From: Nissolia schottii
Taxonomy: Eukaryota > Streptophyta > Magnoliopsida > Fabales > Fabaceae
Length of the DNA: 64,000 nucleotides
Assembly: GCA_003254905.1 (NCBI GenBank)
Contig: QANU01044997.1
Coordinates: forward strand, 32,525 to 96,524
Direction of reading: 5' to 3'
Of the stretch, positions 34,908-46,062 are shown piece by piece. The translations under genes were made by a program, and so were the position numbers. The notes beneath the pieces are model-generated. The model had not been told where the DNA came from. It saw only the letters and a list, made by a program, of their open reading frames with translations, and did not search any database. Position 1 is the stretch's first letter. Each line of letters opens with the position of its first letter.

Positions 34908-37321
34908 ATGGCAACTTTGCTGGGAAAGGAGCACGGCTTGAACCTCAAGGAGACTGAGCTTTGCCTTGGCCTGCCTGGCGGGGGCGGGGGCGGGGGCGGG
35001 GGCGGCGGCGGCAGCTCTGAGGTGGAAACCCCCAGAGCCACCGGAAAGAGGGGGTTTTCTGAGACAGTTGATCTGAAGCTTAATCTTCAAGCCAACAAGG
35101 AAGATCTGAATGAGAATCTGAAGAATGTCCAAAAGGAGAAGACCCTCCTTAAGGACCCTTCCAAGCCACCTGCTAAGTAAGTCACCCCCACACACACTTT
35201 TATTTCTAAATTTGGACCAAGCATTAATAAAATTAAAGAATATTTTTTATGCACTAACTTTATGCTATTAATTAATTAGTCGATAAAAACTCACGAAATC
35301 AACCAAATTATGGAGAATAATTATCATTGCCGGTAGTTATTCACTATGATTTGAAATAGTTTAGATTAAAAGCGCATAGAAATTATTATTTCCTTATAAT
35401 ATATGAGTTGATAAATAGATATATGAAACTTCTTAGTAGTTATTAGAACCCTCATCTTTCTTCAATTTGTCTGCTTATAGTATATTAATTTCTTAGAGGT
35501 CATTCAAAGCTATAGTACATAGTTTGCATAAGGTCTGAATTTGTTCAACTTGTATATTATTTTTGTACCCAAAAGAGAGAGAGAGAGAGAGAAGAACAAG
35601 CTTGAGGGGGTAACAATTAATTAATTAAATAATTATATTGTTTGCAGGGCACAAGTTGTTGGTTGGCCACCAGTGAGGTCATACAGGAAGAACATGATGG
35701 CTCAGAAGGTTAGCAGTGATGATGCTGCTGCAGCAGATCAGAAGAAGACAACAAGCAGCAATAATAACAACAACAACAACAACAACAACAACACTGCTGC
35801 TGCTGCTGCTGCATTTGTGAAGGTCTCCATGGATGGAGCACCTTACCTTCGCAAGGTGGACTTGTCTATGTACAAGAGCTACCAGCAACTATCTGATGCC
35901 TTGGCCAAAATGTTCAGCTCCTTCACCATGGGTTAGTACTATATTTGATTAATTGAACTCTATCTCCTTTAATTTTTAATATTTGACAAGTAATTAGTAT
36001 TGTTATTAATTTGTATTACTTTATACTTTGAAAAATTCCTTAAGTATTGGTTTAGACCCACGTCAAATTAATATTTAAGGGACATCTTAAAACGTCATTT
36101 TAAAGATGTCTTATGAAATAGTACAGATAATATGTTTATAATTATATTGATCTCAAACTATCTTTTATCACCAGACTTATTCATAATTGGGAAGATAAAT
36201 CACACGTAAAATACCAACTAACATTAATTAATTTTATATACAAGGTATTTTTTTTTTTTAATCTTTGATATGCGTGTGGGAATTTGTTGATGATGCATCT
36301 ACTATTTGGATCAGTGATGTTGGGATTGTTACCTTCTAACCTAGTGATTAACTGTATTGTTATGTTTGATGCTTATACATATTAATTATTGGGATGATTA
36401 ATACTCATGAAGGTGAGTATGGGGCCCAAGGAATGATTGACTTCATGAATGAGAGCAAGTTGATGGATCTTCTGAACAGCTCTGAGTATGTGCCAACCTA
36501 TGAAGATAAGGATGGTGACTGGATGCTCGTCGGTGATGTCCCATGGGAGTAAGTTCCTTCTTCCAACAACTTACACTCATATACCCCTCTTCTCTTCTCC
36601 AACTATACTATTAGTTTTACTATACACATACATATATGTTGAATATAACATGATCATTTAATAACTATTCATATATTTCACAAAGACATTAATTATACAT
36701 ATATTTCACAAAGACATTAATTTTGACATCCTGTTAGATCAATCGGTAAAAAAAAATTTTATATTATTATATCTAATCATACATTACTTCTTTATGTTAA
36801 ATTTTTTAAGTAGTATGTGTGATAACATTTATATCGATGTAATAATATATGATTTACTGTTTGTATAACACTGACAAAATATATTAAAATTAAATCAATT
36901 TACATATTTCCAATTAGTACCAAAATAATTAAACCTAGCTGTCTTTACTCTTGAAAAGTTACACAGAAACACTCTTTAGTTACTGACTTTTAAATATTCT
37001 TATAGTTTAATTCAATAAGCTCATGAAATTAACCTTGATTATTTATTTAATTCTATGAAGGATGTTTGTTGGGTCATGCAAGCGTCTGCGAATAATGAAG
37101 GGATCAGAGGCAATTGGGCTTGGTATGCAACTTTTGCTTTTCACTCATTTGATGACTCATGGAAGTCATTATTATGAAACCCAATTATATATACTAATTA
37201 ATAACTTTTATGTATTCATATATTACACCACTTTCTGGCTACTCTCTAATTATGTTGCAACTTTTATTTGTGTGCACTTTCAGCGCCAAGGGCCATGGAA
37301 AAATGCAAAAACAGAACCTGA
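34908..37321 (+). CDS. Aux/IAA auxin-responsive transcriptional repressor (IAA7/14/16/17 clade)
   Basis: Short-lived nuclear repressor that binds ARF transcription factors, recruits TOPLESS, and is degraded with TIR1/AFB when auxin is present. Exons: 34908-35176, 35648-35931, 36413-36548, 37061-37122, 37284-37321; all introns are GT-AG and the spliced frame is 262 aa. Domain I is the EAR motif LCLGL (18-22) within [26 protein letters not shown] (47-60) follows. The domain II degron is VVGWPPVR (93-100). The PB1 region (domains III/IV) runs from [16 protein letters not shown] (147-162), with the conserved Lys, to the acidic DKDGDW (216-221) and the basic [15 protein letters not shown], ending [12 protein letters not shown]. 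Unusual are Gly24-35, Asn128-138 and Ala140-145 runs, and Gly234 where Arabidopsis IAA7 and IAA14 have Glu. The first exon also allows an upstream non-ATG extension, rejected because the ATG context and family start fit. The five-exon layout is typical of the family. Clade assignment is from memory of IAA7/14 and is firm; the exact ortholog number is not. Confidence 0.95.
34977..35012 (+). repeat. GGCGGG hexanucleotide repeat coding poly-Gly
   Basis: In-frame alternating ggc/ggg codons giving Gly24-35 right after the EAR motif. It contains four GGGGG tracts separated by single C, a textbook G-quadruplex pattern on the coding strand. Confidence 0.9.
35763..35817 (+). repeat. (AAC)n and (GCT)n coding trinucleotide repeats
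   Basis: An aac repeat followed by a gct repeat in exon 2 encodes the Asn run and then the Ala run in the linker between degron and PB1 domain. Length variation here would keep the frame. Confidence 0.9.
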
Positions 37322-37536
37322 AGCTGCACCATGCCTAATACTACATGTTCAATATCAAATTCCGCACCAAAGTTTACCTATAAAATTATTATATGTGATC
37401 AAGCACTTCTTCTGGAGCGGAGTGCTGTTAGTTTGGATGTGTTTGTTGTTTTGTATTATTATTGTTCGTATATAGATTCAACTTTAATTTCAAGGATCAT
37501 CCTATGGGGCATAATTTGTATTAATGGACAAGAAGC

Positions 37537-37542
37537 AATAAA
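37537..37542 (+). terminator. Candidate poly(A) signal of the Aux/IAA gene
   Basis: aataaa, 216 bp after the stop codon, in a T-rich 3' region. Plant signals are loose, so the true site could differ. Confidence 0.35.
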
Positions 37543-38483
37543 CTTAACCTATATACTACTACGGCTACTACTAGTCTGGCTTGTTTATTATGTGATCGTT
37601 CAATATTATTGCTGTCACGATTGTTGTTGTGTGCTTGATTACCTTGAATTTCATTATTAATGCATACTTTAATTATTTATTCCCTGGGTATATATTAATA
37701 TATATACAAGAGATTCCTTATGTACTAGTATTATTTATTTTATGCTTTTTTGTGCGGTTTATTTAATATTTGTGTACTGCAAAAATTATTGATGTCTCAG
37801 CTGGATGAGGGAAGGCATTGAATTTTTTTATATGGTTCACAAGTGAGAGAGAGAAGGGGGAACATGCCCATGTGCATGTTGATAGAGTTTCGATGATGCC
37901 CATTAGTTTTATTGTACTCTTGTCTACATTAGTTTTTGCAAAATCAAATGCGTATTAACTGGGTGAATGTAGGGTTGGTGAGTGAATGTGGTTGTAATAT
38001 TAATAATTTCGTTATGAAGTGTCGTGATAACTACCTAACAAACGTTTAATTGATTCAAATAATTTGACACATTTTGTTGTGAAATAAATTGGTAAATTTG
38101 AATGTAGTAAATAAAAAACAATTAAAGTTAAAAAAGTTTTACTTTTATAATAGACAGACGTAACTCTAGTCAAATTAATTAAAGTCCAATACACTCCGAA
38201 AATTAGTGGATTGGACCACAAGTACATGACTAGGTATGACTTGCATGTTTCATGTATTTATTAACAATGTTTATGGGATCACGAACAATATTATTTGGGT
38301 CAATGATGATACAGTATATACCTACGTATCCCAATATACATATATGCAAAGCATAAAAAAGAATTCTTGGATCGGACATTTTTGACAGCTTCATGTCCGG
38401 GCTTTTGAGGAAAATATCGATTATTTTATGGGATTTGCTGTCTATATTAAATGCAAAAATGAAAGCGATTGAACTAAAAAATA

Positions 38484-38539
<56 letters not shown>

Positions 38540-38878
38540 TATATTATGTCGAAGTAAGATCTGAGCGATTCAGGGGATGGGTTGGAATAAGGTTCAACAA
38601 AACCAATCCAAGAATAACTTGTGATGAGCTGTGTGTTCATTCTTAAGTTACGTAACTATAGGTATTAGTGCTAATATTTTGGTCCAAATCACTGCTAGGA
38701 GTTTTTTAGATCCCAATTAATTCATTCGAACAGGATGACTTATGATAGAATAAAACTTTTAACGTCAATTTTTTTTTCATAAAGTTTGAACTCAGGACTT
38801 CAATTTTTTTTAAAAAAATAAAAATAAAAAAAAATGAACAAGTGTAGGTTTTTCTTTTGAGTCCCGCTACATGTACAC
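37543..38878. other. 3' flank of Aux/IAA, no further gene
   Basis: T-rich downstream sequence with an (AT)n microsatellite at 38494-38534. Short open frames at 38012-38640 on the - strand run through the microsatellite and are not supported. Confidence 0.4.
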
Positions 38879-39010
38879 CAAAAAATATACACTATACATA
38901 CACCCTATACTTATATACATAAAGTTTGTGTTTTAATGCCTGTAATGTTTGTGCACTTAATTAAGTATAATTGAGAATATAATCTATAAGTTTGTAATGT
39001 TTGTGCACTC
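38879..39010. mobile_element. Left half of a small TIR repeat split by the CACTA element
   Basis: The left edge gctacatgtacacc is the inverse of the right edge (reverse complement gttacacgtacaccc) found at about 46900-46915. The intact homolog lies inverted at about 61620-61880, where the two halves are contiguous. The CACTA element 39011-46839 therefore sits inside this repeat. Confidence 0.7.
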
Positions 39011-39655
39011 CACTACAAGAAAACAGCTCATTACCGTCGACTTTACCGTCGGCATTACCGTCGGTTTCTTACGTTACCGTTGGCTTTACCGTCGGACGCG
39101 GGCACACGGTAAAGTGGTCGATGGTAATCATTTTACCGTCAGAAAATGACAACCGACGCAAACCTATTCACATTTGAGTTCATTTGAACCGGTTTACCGT
39201 CGGTTTATGGCGACGGTAAAGATAATAATATTTTATTCATCTACCATCGTCGGTCAACACTGATGATAAGTATATTAGTATTGTATTCGTTTATTTGGTT
39301 ACCGTCGAATATATCCGACGGTAATTGAAATAATTTAAAAAAACAAATTTTTGATTAAAATTTTATTATTTATTTTAACAATTTATTATAATTATATTAA
39401 TAAATAATTTTAATTATTTTTTTGTAATTTATAAATATATAAAAGTTTATATTTAATAACAAATAATTTATTTATATGTTATGTTAGCATATGCTTGGAC
39501 AGAGGTGGACGGTAGAATTTAAAGATGGAAGGTGCACATGTGGTTTCTTAGGTAAACTGCAACAGTCCAAAAAATAATTTTGCAAAATCAACTCTTTTTA
39601 CCAATACAACAACTACTAAATGTATATAAACACTTAAAAGGTTTGTGATCTAACC

Positions 39656-40435
39656 NTATCAGATTCTGCAAAATACTTAACTGTAGGTTAAGTTTTATGC
39701 AAATCTGTAAAGTTTTGTGTTGTGAAGTCTTGTGCATGTGAACTAACATTTATAAAGTTTGTCCACTAACTATGTATAAATTTTGTGAACTTATTTATGT
39801 TTGAGTAAAATCACAGTGTTGTACACAAGTGCGTAATGTTTTTGCATAAGGTCACATAATGTTTGTGCACTAAAATCTAATATCATATTCTGTAAAACTA
39901 CTTAACTATGCATTAAGTAATAACCATATATCTAAAGTTTATGCATTAGAATGTATAAAAGTGTGTGTGCACATGTATGTGAACTAATTTTTATAAAGTT
40001 TGTCCACTAAAAATGTATAAATATTGTGAACTTATTTATGTTTGAGTAAAATCATAGTGTTGTAAACAAGTACTTAATCTTTATGCATAAGGTCATATAA
40101 TGTTTGTCCACATCATCATATAATGTTTGTGCACTAAAATTTGATATCATATTCTGCAAAAATATTTAACTATGCATTAAGTAATATGCATATATGTAAA
40201 ATTTATGCATTAGAATGTATAAAAGTGTGTGTGTACATGTATGTGAACTAATTTTTATAAAGAAAGATTGTGAACTTCTTTATGTTTGAGTAAAATCACA
40301 GTGTTGTACACAAGTGCGTAATGTTTGTGTATAAGGTCATATAATGTTTGTGGACATCGTCATATAATGTTTGTGAACTAAAATCTGATATCATATTCTG
40401 CAATATTACTCTGTGCTATCATATTCTGCAACATA
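39656..40435 (+). repeat. Tandem repeat, units of about 240-265 bp
   Basis: Units begin tataaag...ttgtgaactt near 39752, 39992 and 40256. Each contains tttgagtaaaatcacagtgttgta, cataatgtttgtgcacta and tgatatcatattctg-like phrases. The vocabulary is shared with 6056-6480 and 62763-63057. Confidence 0.8.
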
Positions 40436-41365
40436 CACTCTTACCACCATTGTTAAAGATAGATCTCATCCATTTTAAAAGAAAACCAACATTTTATCAT
40501 CTTAATTCCATTTTAATCAACTTTCACATGATAAGAGTATGAAGATGACGAGGGTGAGAAGGATGACGATGATGAGAAGATGAGAGAATGATGAGGATGA
40601 TGATGATAAAAAATAACAGAACAAGGATGAGAGCATGAAGACGATGAGTGAAAACGATGACGAGCACTACAAGAAAACAGCTCATTACCGTCGACTTTAC
40701 CGTTGGCATTAGCGTTGATTTTTTACGTTACCGTTGACATTATCGTCGGACGCGGGCACACGGTAGAGTGGTCGATGTTAATCATTTTACTTTCGGAAAA
40801 CGACAACCGACGGTAATTACCGGCGGTATAAACCGACGCAAACCGGTTCATATTTGAGTTCATTCGAACCGGTTTACCGTCGGTTTATGGCGACAGTAAA
40901 GATAATAATATTTTACTCATATACCACCGTCGGTCAACATCGACGGTAAGTATATTAGTATTGTATTCGTTTATTTGGTTACCGTCAGATATATCCGATG
41001 GTAATAATGAAATAATTTAAAAAAATAAATTTTTGATTAAAATTTTATTATCTATTTTAACAATTTATTATAATTATATTAATAAATAATTTTAATTATT
41101 TTTTTGTAATTTATAAATATATAAAAAATTATATTTAACAACAAATAATTTATTTATATGTTATGTTAGCATATGCTTGGACGGTAGAATTTAAAGATGG
41201 ACAGTGCACATGTGGTTTCTTAGGTAAGTTGCAACAGTCCAAAAAATAATTTTGCAAAAAGACCGGGACGCTATTATCGTGCGCGGGGAGGGAATCCATC
41301 AATTTGCACTTCAAAGTGCCCAAATGGTTTGGACTCATGCACGCGAGCCCAACTCCCTTCTCAAC
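39656..41365. other. N-bounded contig with a duplicate CACTA left arm
   Basis: Lies between two single N. It holds about 2.7 tandem units of a 240-265 bp 'gtttgtgcac' repeat (39656-40435) and then, from 40665, a second cactacaagaaaacagc arm nearly identical to 39011-39500. Sequence before the first N (about 39541-39654) is repeated after the second N (about 41367-41476), so the piece may be mis-scaffolded rather than a true tandem. Confidence 0.6.
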
Positions 41366-42806
41366 NTCTTAGGTAAACTGCAACAGTCCAAAAAATAATT
41401 TTGCAAAATCAACTCTTTTTACCAATACAACAACTACTAAATGTATATAAACACTTAAAAGGTTTGTGATCTAACCAATGTGGGATTAGAACTTTTGAAA
41501 TACATAACATTTTCCAACAAATGTTATGTATGATTGTATGCCATCATGCTCTCTAGGGAACTAAGAACTTTCATACATTATCAACTACCTGCTTGCTAAC
41601 CTTACAATATCTTCAACAACCTAATATATTAATATAAAGCTCACAAAAGGTTGTCCTCAATTTTTTGTGTGTGGTCATTTTACCATCTATCTAAAGGACC
41701 AAGAAACAAATTACTAATATCTAAGCAAAACAAGTTAAACAAATGAATTCAGCCTATAACTACTTCCACCATAATCCTTCGCCTTCCAACTAGTCACACA
41801 CACTCATCATTGCAAAGGTTTTGGCTACTCCCTCACTTAATTTGTTAAGAGACAAACAAATTTAAACAACTAATTATATCATCAACATGCACAAGGACGG
41901 CAACAAGTGGAAAAGAACCAAACCAAACCAGAAAGTGAAAAATAAAACTATACAATCATACAATCATACAATATATTAATTGAGCCATTTGTTAGAAAAT
42001 GTTATGTATTTCAAAAGTTCTAGTCCCACATTAGTTAGATCACAAACCTTTTAAGTGTTTATATACATTTAGTAGTTGTTGTATTGGTAAAAAGAGTTGA
42101 GAAGGGAGTTGGGCTCGCGCGCATGAGTCCAAGCCATTTGGGCACTTCGAAGTGCAACTTAATGGATTCCTCCCCCCCGCACGATAAATAGCATCTCGCT
42201 CTTTTTGCAAAATTATTTTTTTGGACTGTTGCACACTACAAGAATATTGACTATTTCCGTCTGGAAATTACCATCAAAAAATAACCGACGGAATTACCGT
42301 CAGAAAGAATAAAACACAGACGGTAAACGGTTCAGGAAAGTGAGCCGGGGCACGATCAATGCAGTTACCATCGGTTAGGAATACACGACGGTAATATCAA
42401 CAGTAATACCGTCGGTCAAAGTCTCTACCGACGGTAATACATTGGAAAAAGGCGCAACAATTTCATCAACCTGCCATAAATTTTTCTGATACCGTCGGTA
42501 AAGTCCGACGATAAATGTCTTGAAAATATTAATCGGCAGTTTTCAGAACTTTCAACATTCCCATTAATCATCACGCCGTTTCCGAGAATGCCAGTTACCG
42601 TCGGATGTATCCGACGGTAACACCAAGGCCGAATAGTATAAAATCCCCTCCCCCCATCCTCCTAAGCTTGCACCATAATTCTCTTCTCTCGTCCATTCTC
42701 CCCTTTCTTATCTGTCATGCGATGCTTTTGTCGTTGGGGAAGTGATATTAGTTAATTTAATTTGGTTATCAGTCTGCCGTTGCGTAAACTAAGCCATCGA
42801 ATGGAT

Positions 42807-43060
42807 GCAAATCCAAGATGGTGGTAATTATCAGCTGTCCCGTTGGGGGAATATTGACGACTACCACCATCTTGGACTTTGTCATTCATTAACTGGTTGA
42901 TTATTTAATTATTTAATTTTTGCTGAGCAACTTACTGGCGCCACGTTAATTGGGAGAGTGATAAAGGCCAAGGCCAAGGTGGTGGTATTCAGGTTGGGGG
43001 TCGTCACATTATTATTTCCCCAAATTGATTACAACCATGTTGGTCTTGGCCTTTATTAAT
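42807..43060. other. Two consecutive miRNA-like hairpins in the CACTA element
   Basis: Hairpin 1: ccaagatggtggta (42813-42826) pairs perfectly with taccaccatcttgg (42862-42875), loop 35 nt. Hairpin 2: ataaaggccaaggccaaggtggt (from 42961) pairs, with few mismatches, with accatgttggtcttggcctttat (ending about 43056). Both loops contain gttggggg. Whether they are transcribed is unknown. Confidence 0.6.
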
Positions 43061-44555
43061 CGCTCAATCAAAGTGTCGTCAGGGCGGGCAAAAATTAATT
43101 GTACATTACCGTCGGAGTATACCGATGGTAAAACCCAAGGTTACCGTCTGTCAGGACAGATGGTAAATACTGACGTGTTACCATCATACACCGGTATTTA
43201 CCGACGGTAACGGCTTCGAAATTGGTGCAGGATAATGCAATTGCTCATTACCGTCTGTATATAATCAAACCGACGGTAAATAAATAATTTGGTCTGTGAA
43301 TTAGCGCCAATTTTATTTGGTTACCGTCGGCATGTATAGCTGACCGACGATAAATGTTTTAATTAAACGCTCCGTTTTGAATTGTATTTGTTACCGGCGG
43401 TTATATCCGGTTACTGTCGGTCATGTCCGACGGTAAAGGTCGGGACAGATTACTTAAGCAACTTTCCTTTCTATTCTCCTCATTCTCATACTTCTTCTTT
43501 CTCCACCCATCCTCTCCTCTCCAAACCAATCTCCCCTGCGGGTTCTTGTCGAGCCGCCACTCCGCCACCACCTCGGGTTCTTGCCGCGCCACCGCCTCCA
43601 TTCCACCACTAGAGGTCGACCAGGTTCTCCCACACTCTCTGTGCTTTATCTGTTCATCGGTGTGTATGTCTCCGTGGCTGATGATTTGTGCGTGTGTTGT
43701 GATTTGGGATTGTGTGGATGTGTTGTGTGGGTGTGCTGTGTGTGTTTGTGTGTGTGTGTTTTTGTCTCTGTTAAATTTTTTAGATACCTATGTGTTTGTA
43801 TAGTTTGTGTGTGTGGGGGGGGGGGGGTGCGTGTGTGTCTCTGTGTCTCTATGGGGGGTTGGTTGATTGTGGGTTTAGGGTTTTAGAGCGATTGTGTGTT
43901 TGTGTGATTATGTGTGTGGGTGTGTGCGTGTGTGTCTTTTGATTGAGGAATTGGAATTGTTGTGAGGTTGAGGATCAAAGGACATTTGAACTTAAGGTTA
44001 TAGGTATATCTGTGATAGATTTGTGAACTTAAGTGTATAACTAGGATAGGTTGTAATTACTTTCTTATGATAGTTTTGTGAACTTAAGTGTGAAATTATG
44101 AACATTAATCTTCCTAGCTTTGTCTATGTAGAGTTAAATTCGGAATTAGAATTGTCTACGTTTGAACTGATTTTGTCTTATGCCACAAGTTGTAAAATTG
44201 TTGACACGAACTTGTAGCTTTATTGTGAGGTCGGGTATTAATAGAGAAATGTAATGTGTATATTTTCATTTGCCTTGATAGTTAGTTTTTTAACAGCTGT
44301 ACACCAACTGATTCTGTTTGTTGGCATTCGGTTAGTTGGTTATTGCATCTGCTTGCTGTGTAAGTTATTGATGTTGTAGGCTTGTATATATATATATATA
44401 TGGTTTGCTTGTGGACCAAGCAACCTGATTATTCATTCATTCAGTTCAATCCAATTCAATTCCTTTTGGTCTAATAGGTATCTTACTTTCTTATTAATTG
44501 CTTTATTTCAACCTTGGTTATATATGAAAATGATATTTCTATAGTGTAGCTCCCT

Positions 44556-44883
44556 ATGGTTTTGGGCGATCATCCTTCCGCTCCTATCGTCATTGAGGAG
44601 GACGAACCCGCAGCAACCCCACCCGAGTCTGACGAGCCTGACTATGACTTCCCCTTCTGGGACGAGCCTGACTACGACTCCCCTTTTCTGGGACGTGGAC
44701 GCGGACGAGGACATCCACTTAGAGGTCAACGTGAGTGGGAACGTGAACGTGAACGTACACGTAGATGGGAATGTGAACGTGAACGTGAACGTACACGTAG
44801 ATGGGAACGTGTACGTGGATGTGGATGTGGATGTGGAGGACCCCGACGAGGACGTAGAGGATGAAGACCCTGTGGAGGACTGA
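44556..44883 (+). pseudogene. Acidic repeat ORF of the inner CACTA element, frameshifted
   Basis: From the ATG at 44556 the frame reads MVLGDHPSAPIVIEEDEP and then two copies of DEPDYD(F/S)PF. At about 44686-44690 a run 'ccccttttctggg' replaces the earlier 'ccccttctggg', shifting the frame. The unshifted frame then turns Arg-rich and stops at 44864. The +2 frame continues with Val-Asn and Val-Asp dipeptides (VNVNVHVDGNV repeated, then VDVDVDVED) to a stop at 44881-44883. This matches no known protein; it is probably an element-encoded or captured gene with one indel. The DNA is a gtgaac/gtacac/gtagat minisatellite with a 30-42 bp period. Confidence 0.4.
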
Positions 44884-45866
44884 ATATATTGTACATTAAT
44901 TTTGAATATATTATGTATATTATTTGCTTCTTTATCTATGTAATGTATCTAAACACGCAAGGATATATATGGGAAGTACCACTTTATTGAACCACTTTGT
45001 GAATTTATTTGTTATCTTTGCTAATGGATACATGAATTAATCTGTTGTAACTTTCACAATCAATGTAATCGTAAACTAAATAATTGATTATTACATATTA
45101 TTTAATTATTTATTTAATAAAATTACCACATTATTTACAGCAACATTGTTACTCAAATAAATAATAATCATTCAAAAATAAAGTTTATGAAACTTTTTAA
45201 ATATTTTCCTATATAGCCAACGATAGTATGGACAACGATTATCGACAACAAACAAGCGACGGTAAATACTAACCGATAGAATATTAGCGTCAGTTTTAGG
45301 TGACGGTAACATTTGAATAAAATACTATTATTATTAGCGATGGATTGTTCCGATGGAAATCCGATTCAAATTACCGTCAGTATCCATCCTCCGACGCTAA
45401 ATTGGTTTCCATCGAACCCTTTATCGGCGGTCCGATGACCGACGCAAAATCCGTCGGAAACACAATGTACCGACGGTAACTGGCTCATAACCGACGGAAA
45501 ATACCGACGAAAATAGTGTAATTTCTTGTAGTGGCAGCTTACCTAAGAACCCATATTTTTCACATGTGCGCCATCCATCTTTACACTCTACCTATATTGC
45601 ATGTAACACTTCAATTTCTAATCTATTTTATTCTACAACCATTCAACAACTAGCCCCTAGCCAAATGCTTAACATTAAAAACGGAGTTAACATTATTTTT
45701 ATTTAAACAAACAACAAACAAACATATCTAGAAAATTACTTGAGGATGTGCACAACTTAGCTTCTCACAAGGACTAAGGCAGGGTCTCCTCGTTCATTAA
45801 GCTACAACTTCATATATATCAACAAGTTGCCAATTTGCAACAACTTCATACCTATGAGTTCAAAGA

Positions 45867-46062
45867 CAATTCCTTTTAAAAAATAAAGAAAACTTCAAAA
45901 CAAAGGAAACAACAAAAGAAATAACAATCAAGAGAAGGTGGACCTCTAGCGGTGGTGGCCGAGATCAAACACAATTCCTTTAAAAAAATCAAAAAATCTT
46001 CAAAACAAAGGGAAGAACAAAAGAAATAACAATGCAATAGAAGGTGGACCTCTAGCGGTGGT
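45867..46062 (+). repeat. Tandem duplication of about 90-110 bp in the outer CACTA element
   Basis: acaattccttttaaaaaa, then acttcaaaacaaagg, agaaataacaat and gaaggtggacctctagcggtggtg, occur in this order at 45867-45960 and again at 45969-46062. Reverse-strand Pro/Ser-rich open frames here are not supported as genes. Confidence 0.8.

Larger units (their letters stand above)
42234..45533 (+). mobile_element. Inner CACTA transposon, 3.3 kb, complete ends
   Basis: Starts cactacaagaatattg and ends atttcttgtagtg, with a perfect 3-bp duplication gca on both sides (42231-42233 and 45534-45536). Removing it restores ggactgttgcagcttacctaag, whose reverse complement matches the uninterrupted sequence cttaggtaaactgcaacagtcc at about 39548. 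Subterminal ccgacggtaa / ttaccgtcgg words fill about 1.2 kb at the left and 0.35 kb at the right. Inside are two hairpins (42807-43060), a t/c-rich possible leader ending aggtcgaccag|gttctcc, a tg-rich stretch, and one short acidic ORF (44556-44883). No transposase is recognised, so it needs mobilisation in trans. Confidence 0.9.

Noticed and set aside
34716..35195. 159-codon open frame on the - strand over Aux/IAA exon 1
   Set aside because: It is the antisense of a GC-rich coding exon and its Ala/Pro-rich stretch is the complement of the Gly run; no homology.
37062..37475. 137-codon open frame at the end of Aux/IAA
   Set aside because: It is exon 4 read on through intron 4 and past the exon 5 acceptor in the wrong frame; splicing to 37284 gives the conserved family C-terminus.
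43382..43886. Overlapping Ser/Pro- and Cys/Val-rich open frames in the inner CACTA element
   Set aside because: They cross a c/t-rich leader and a (tg)n tract; no homology and no consistent frame.
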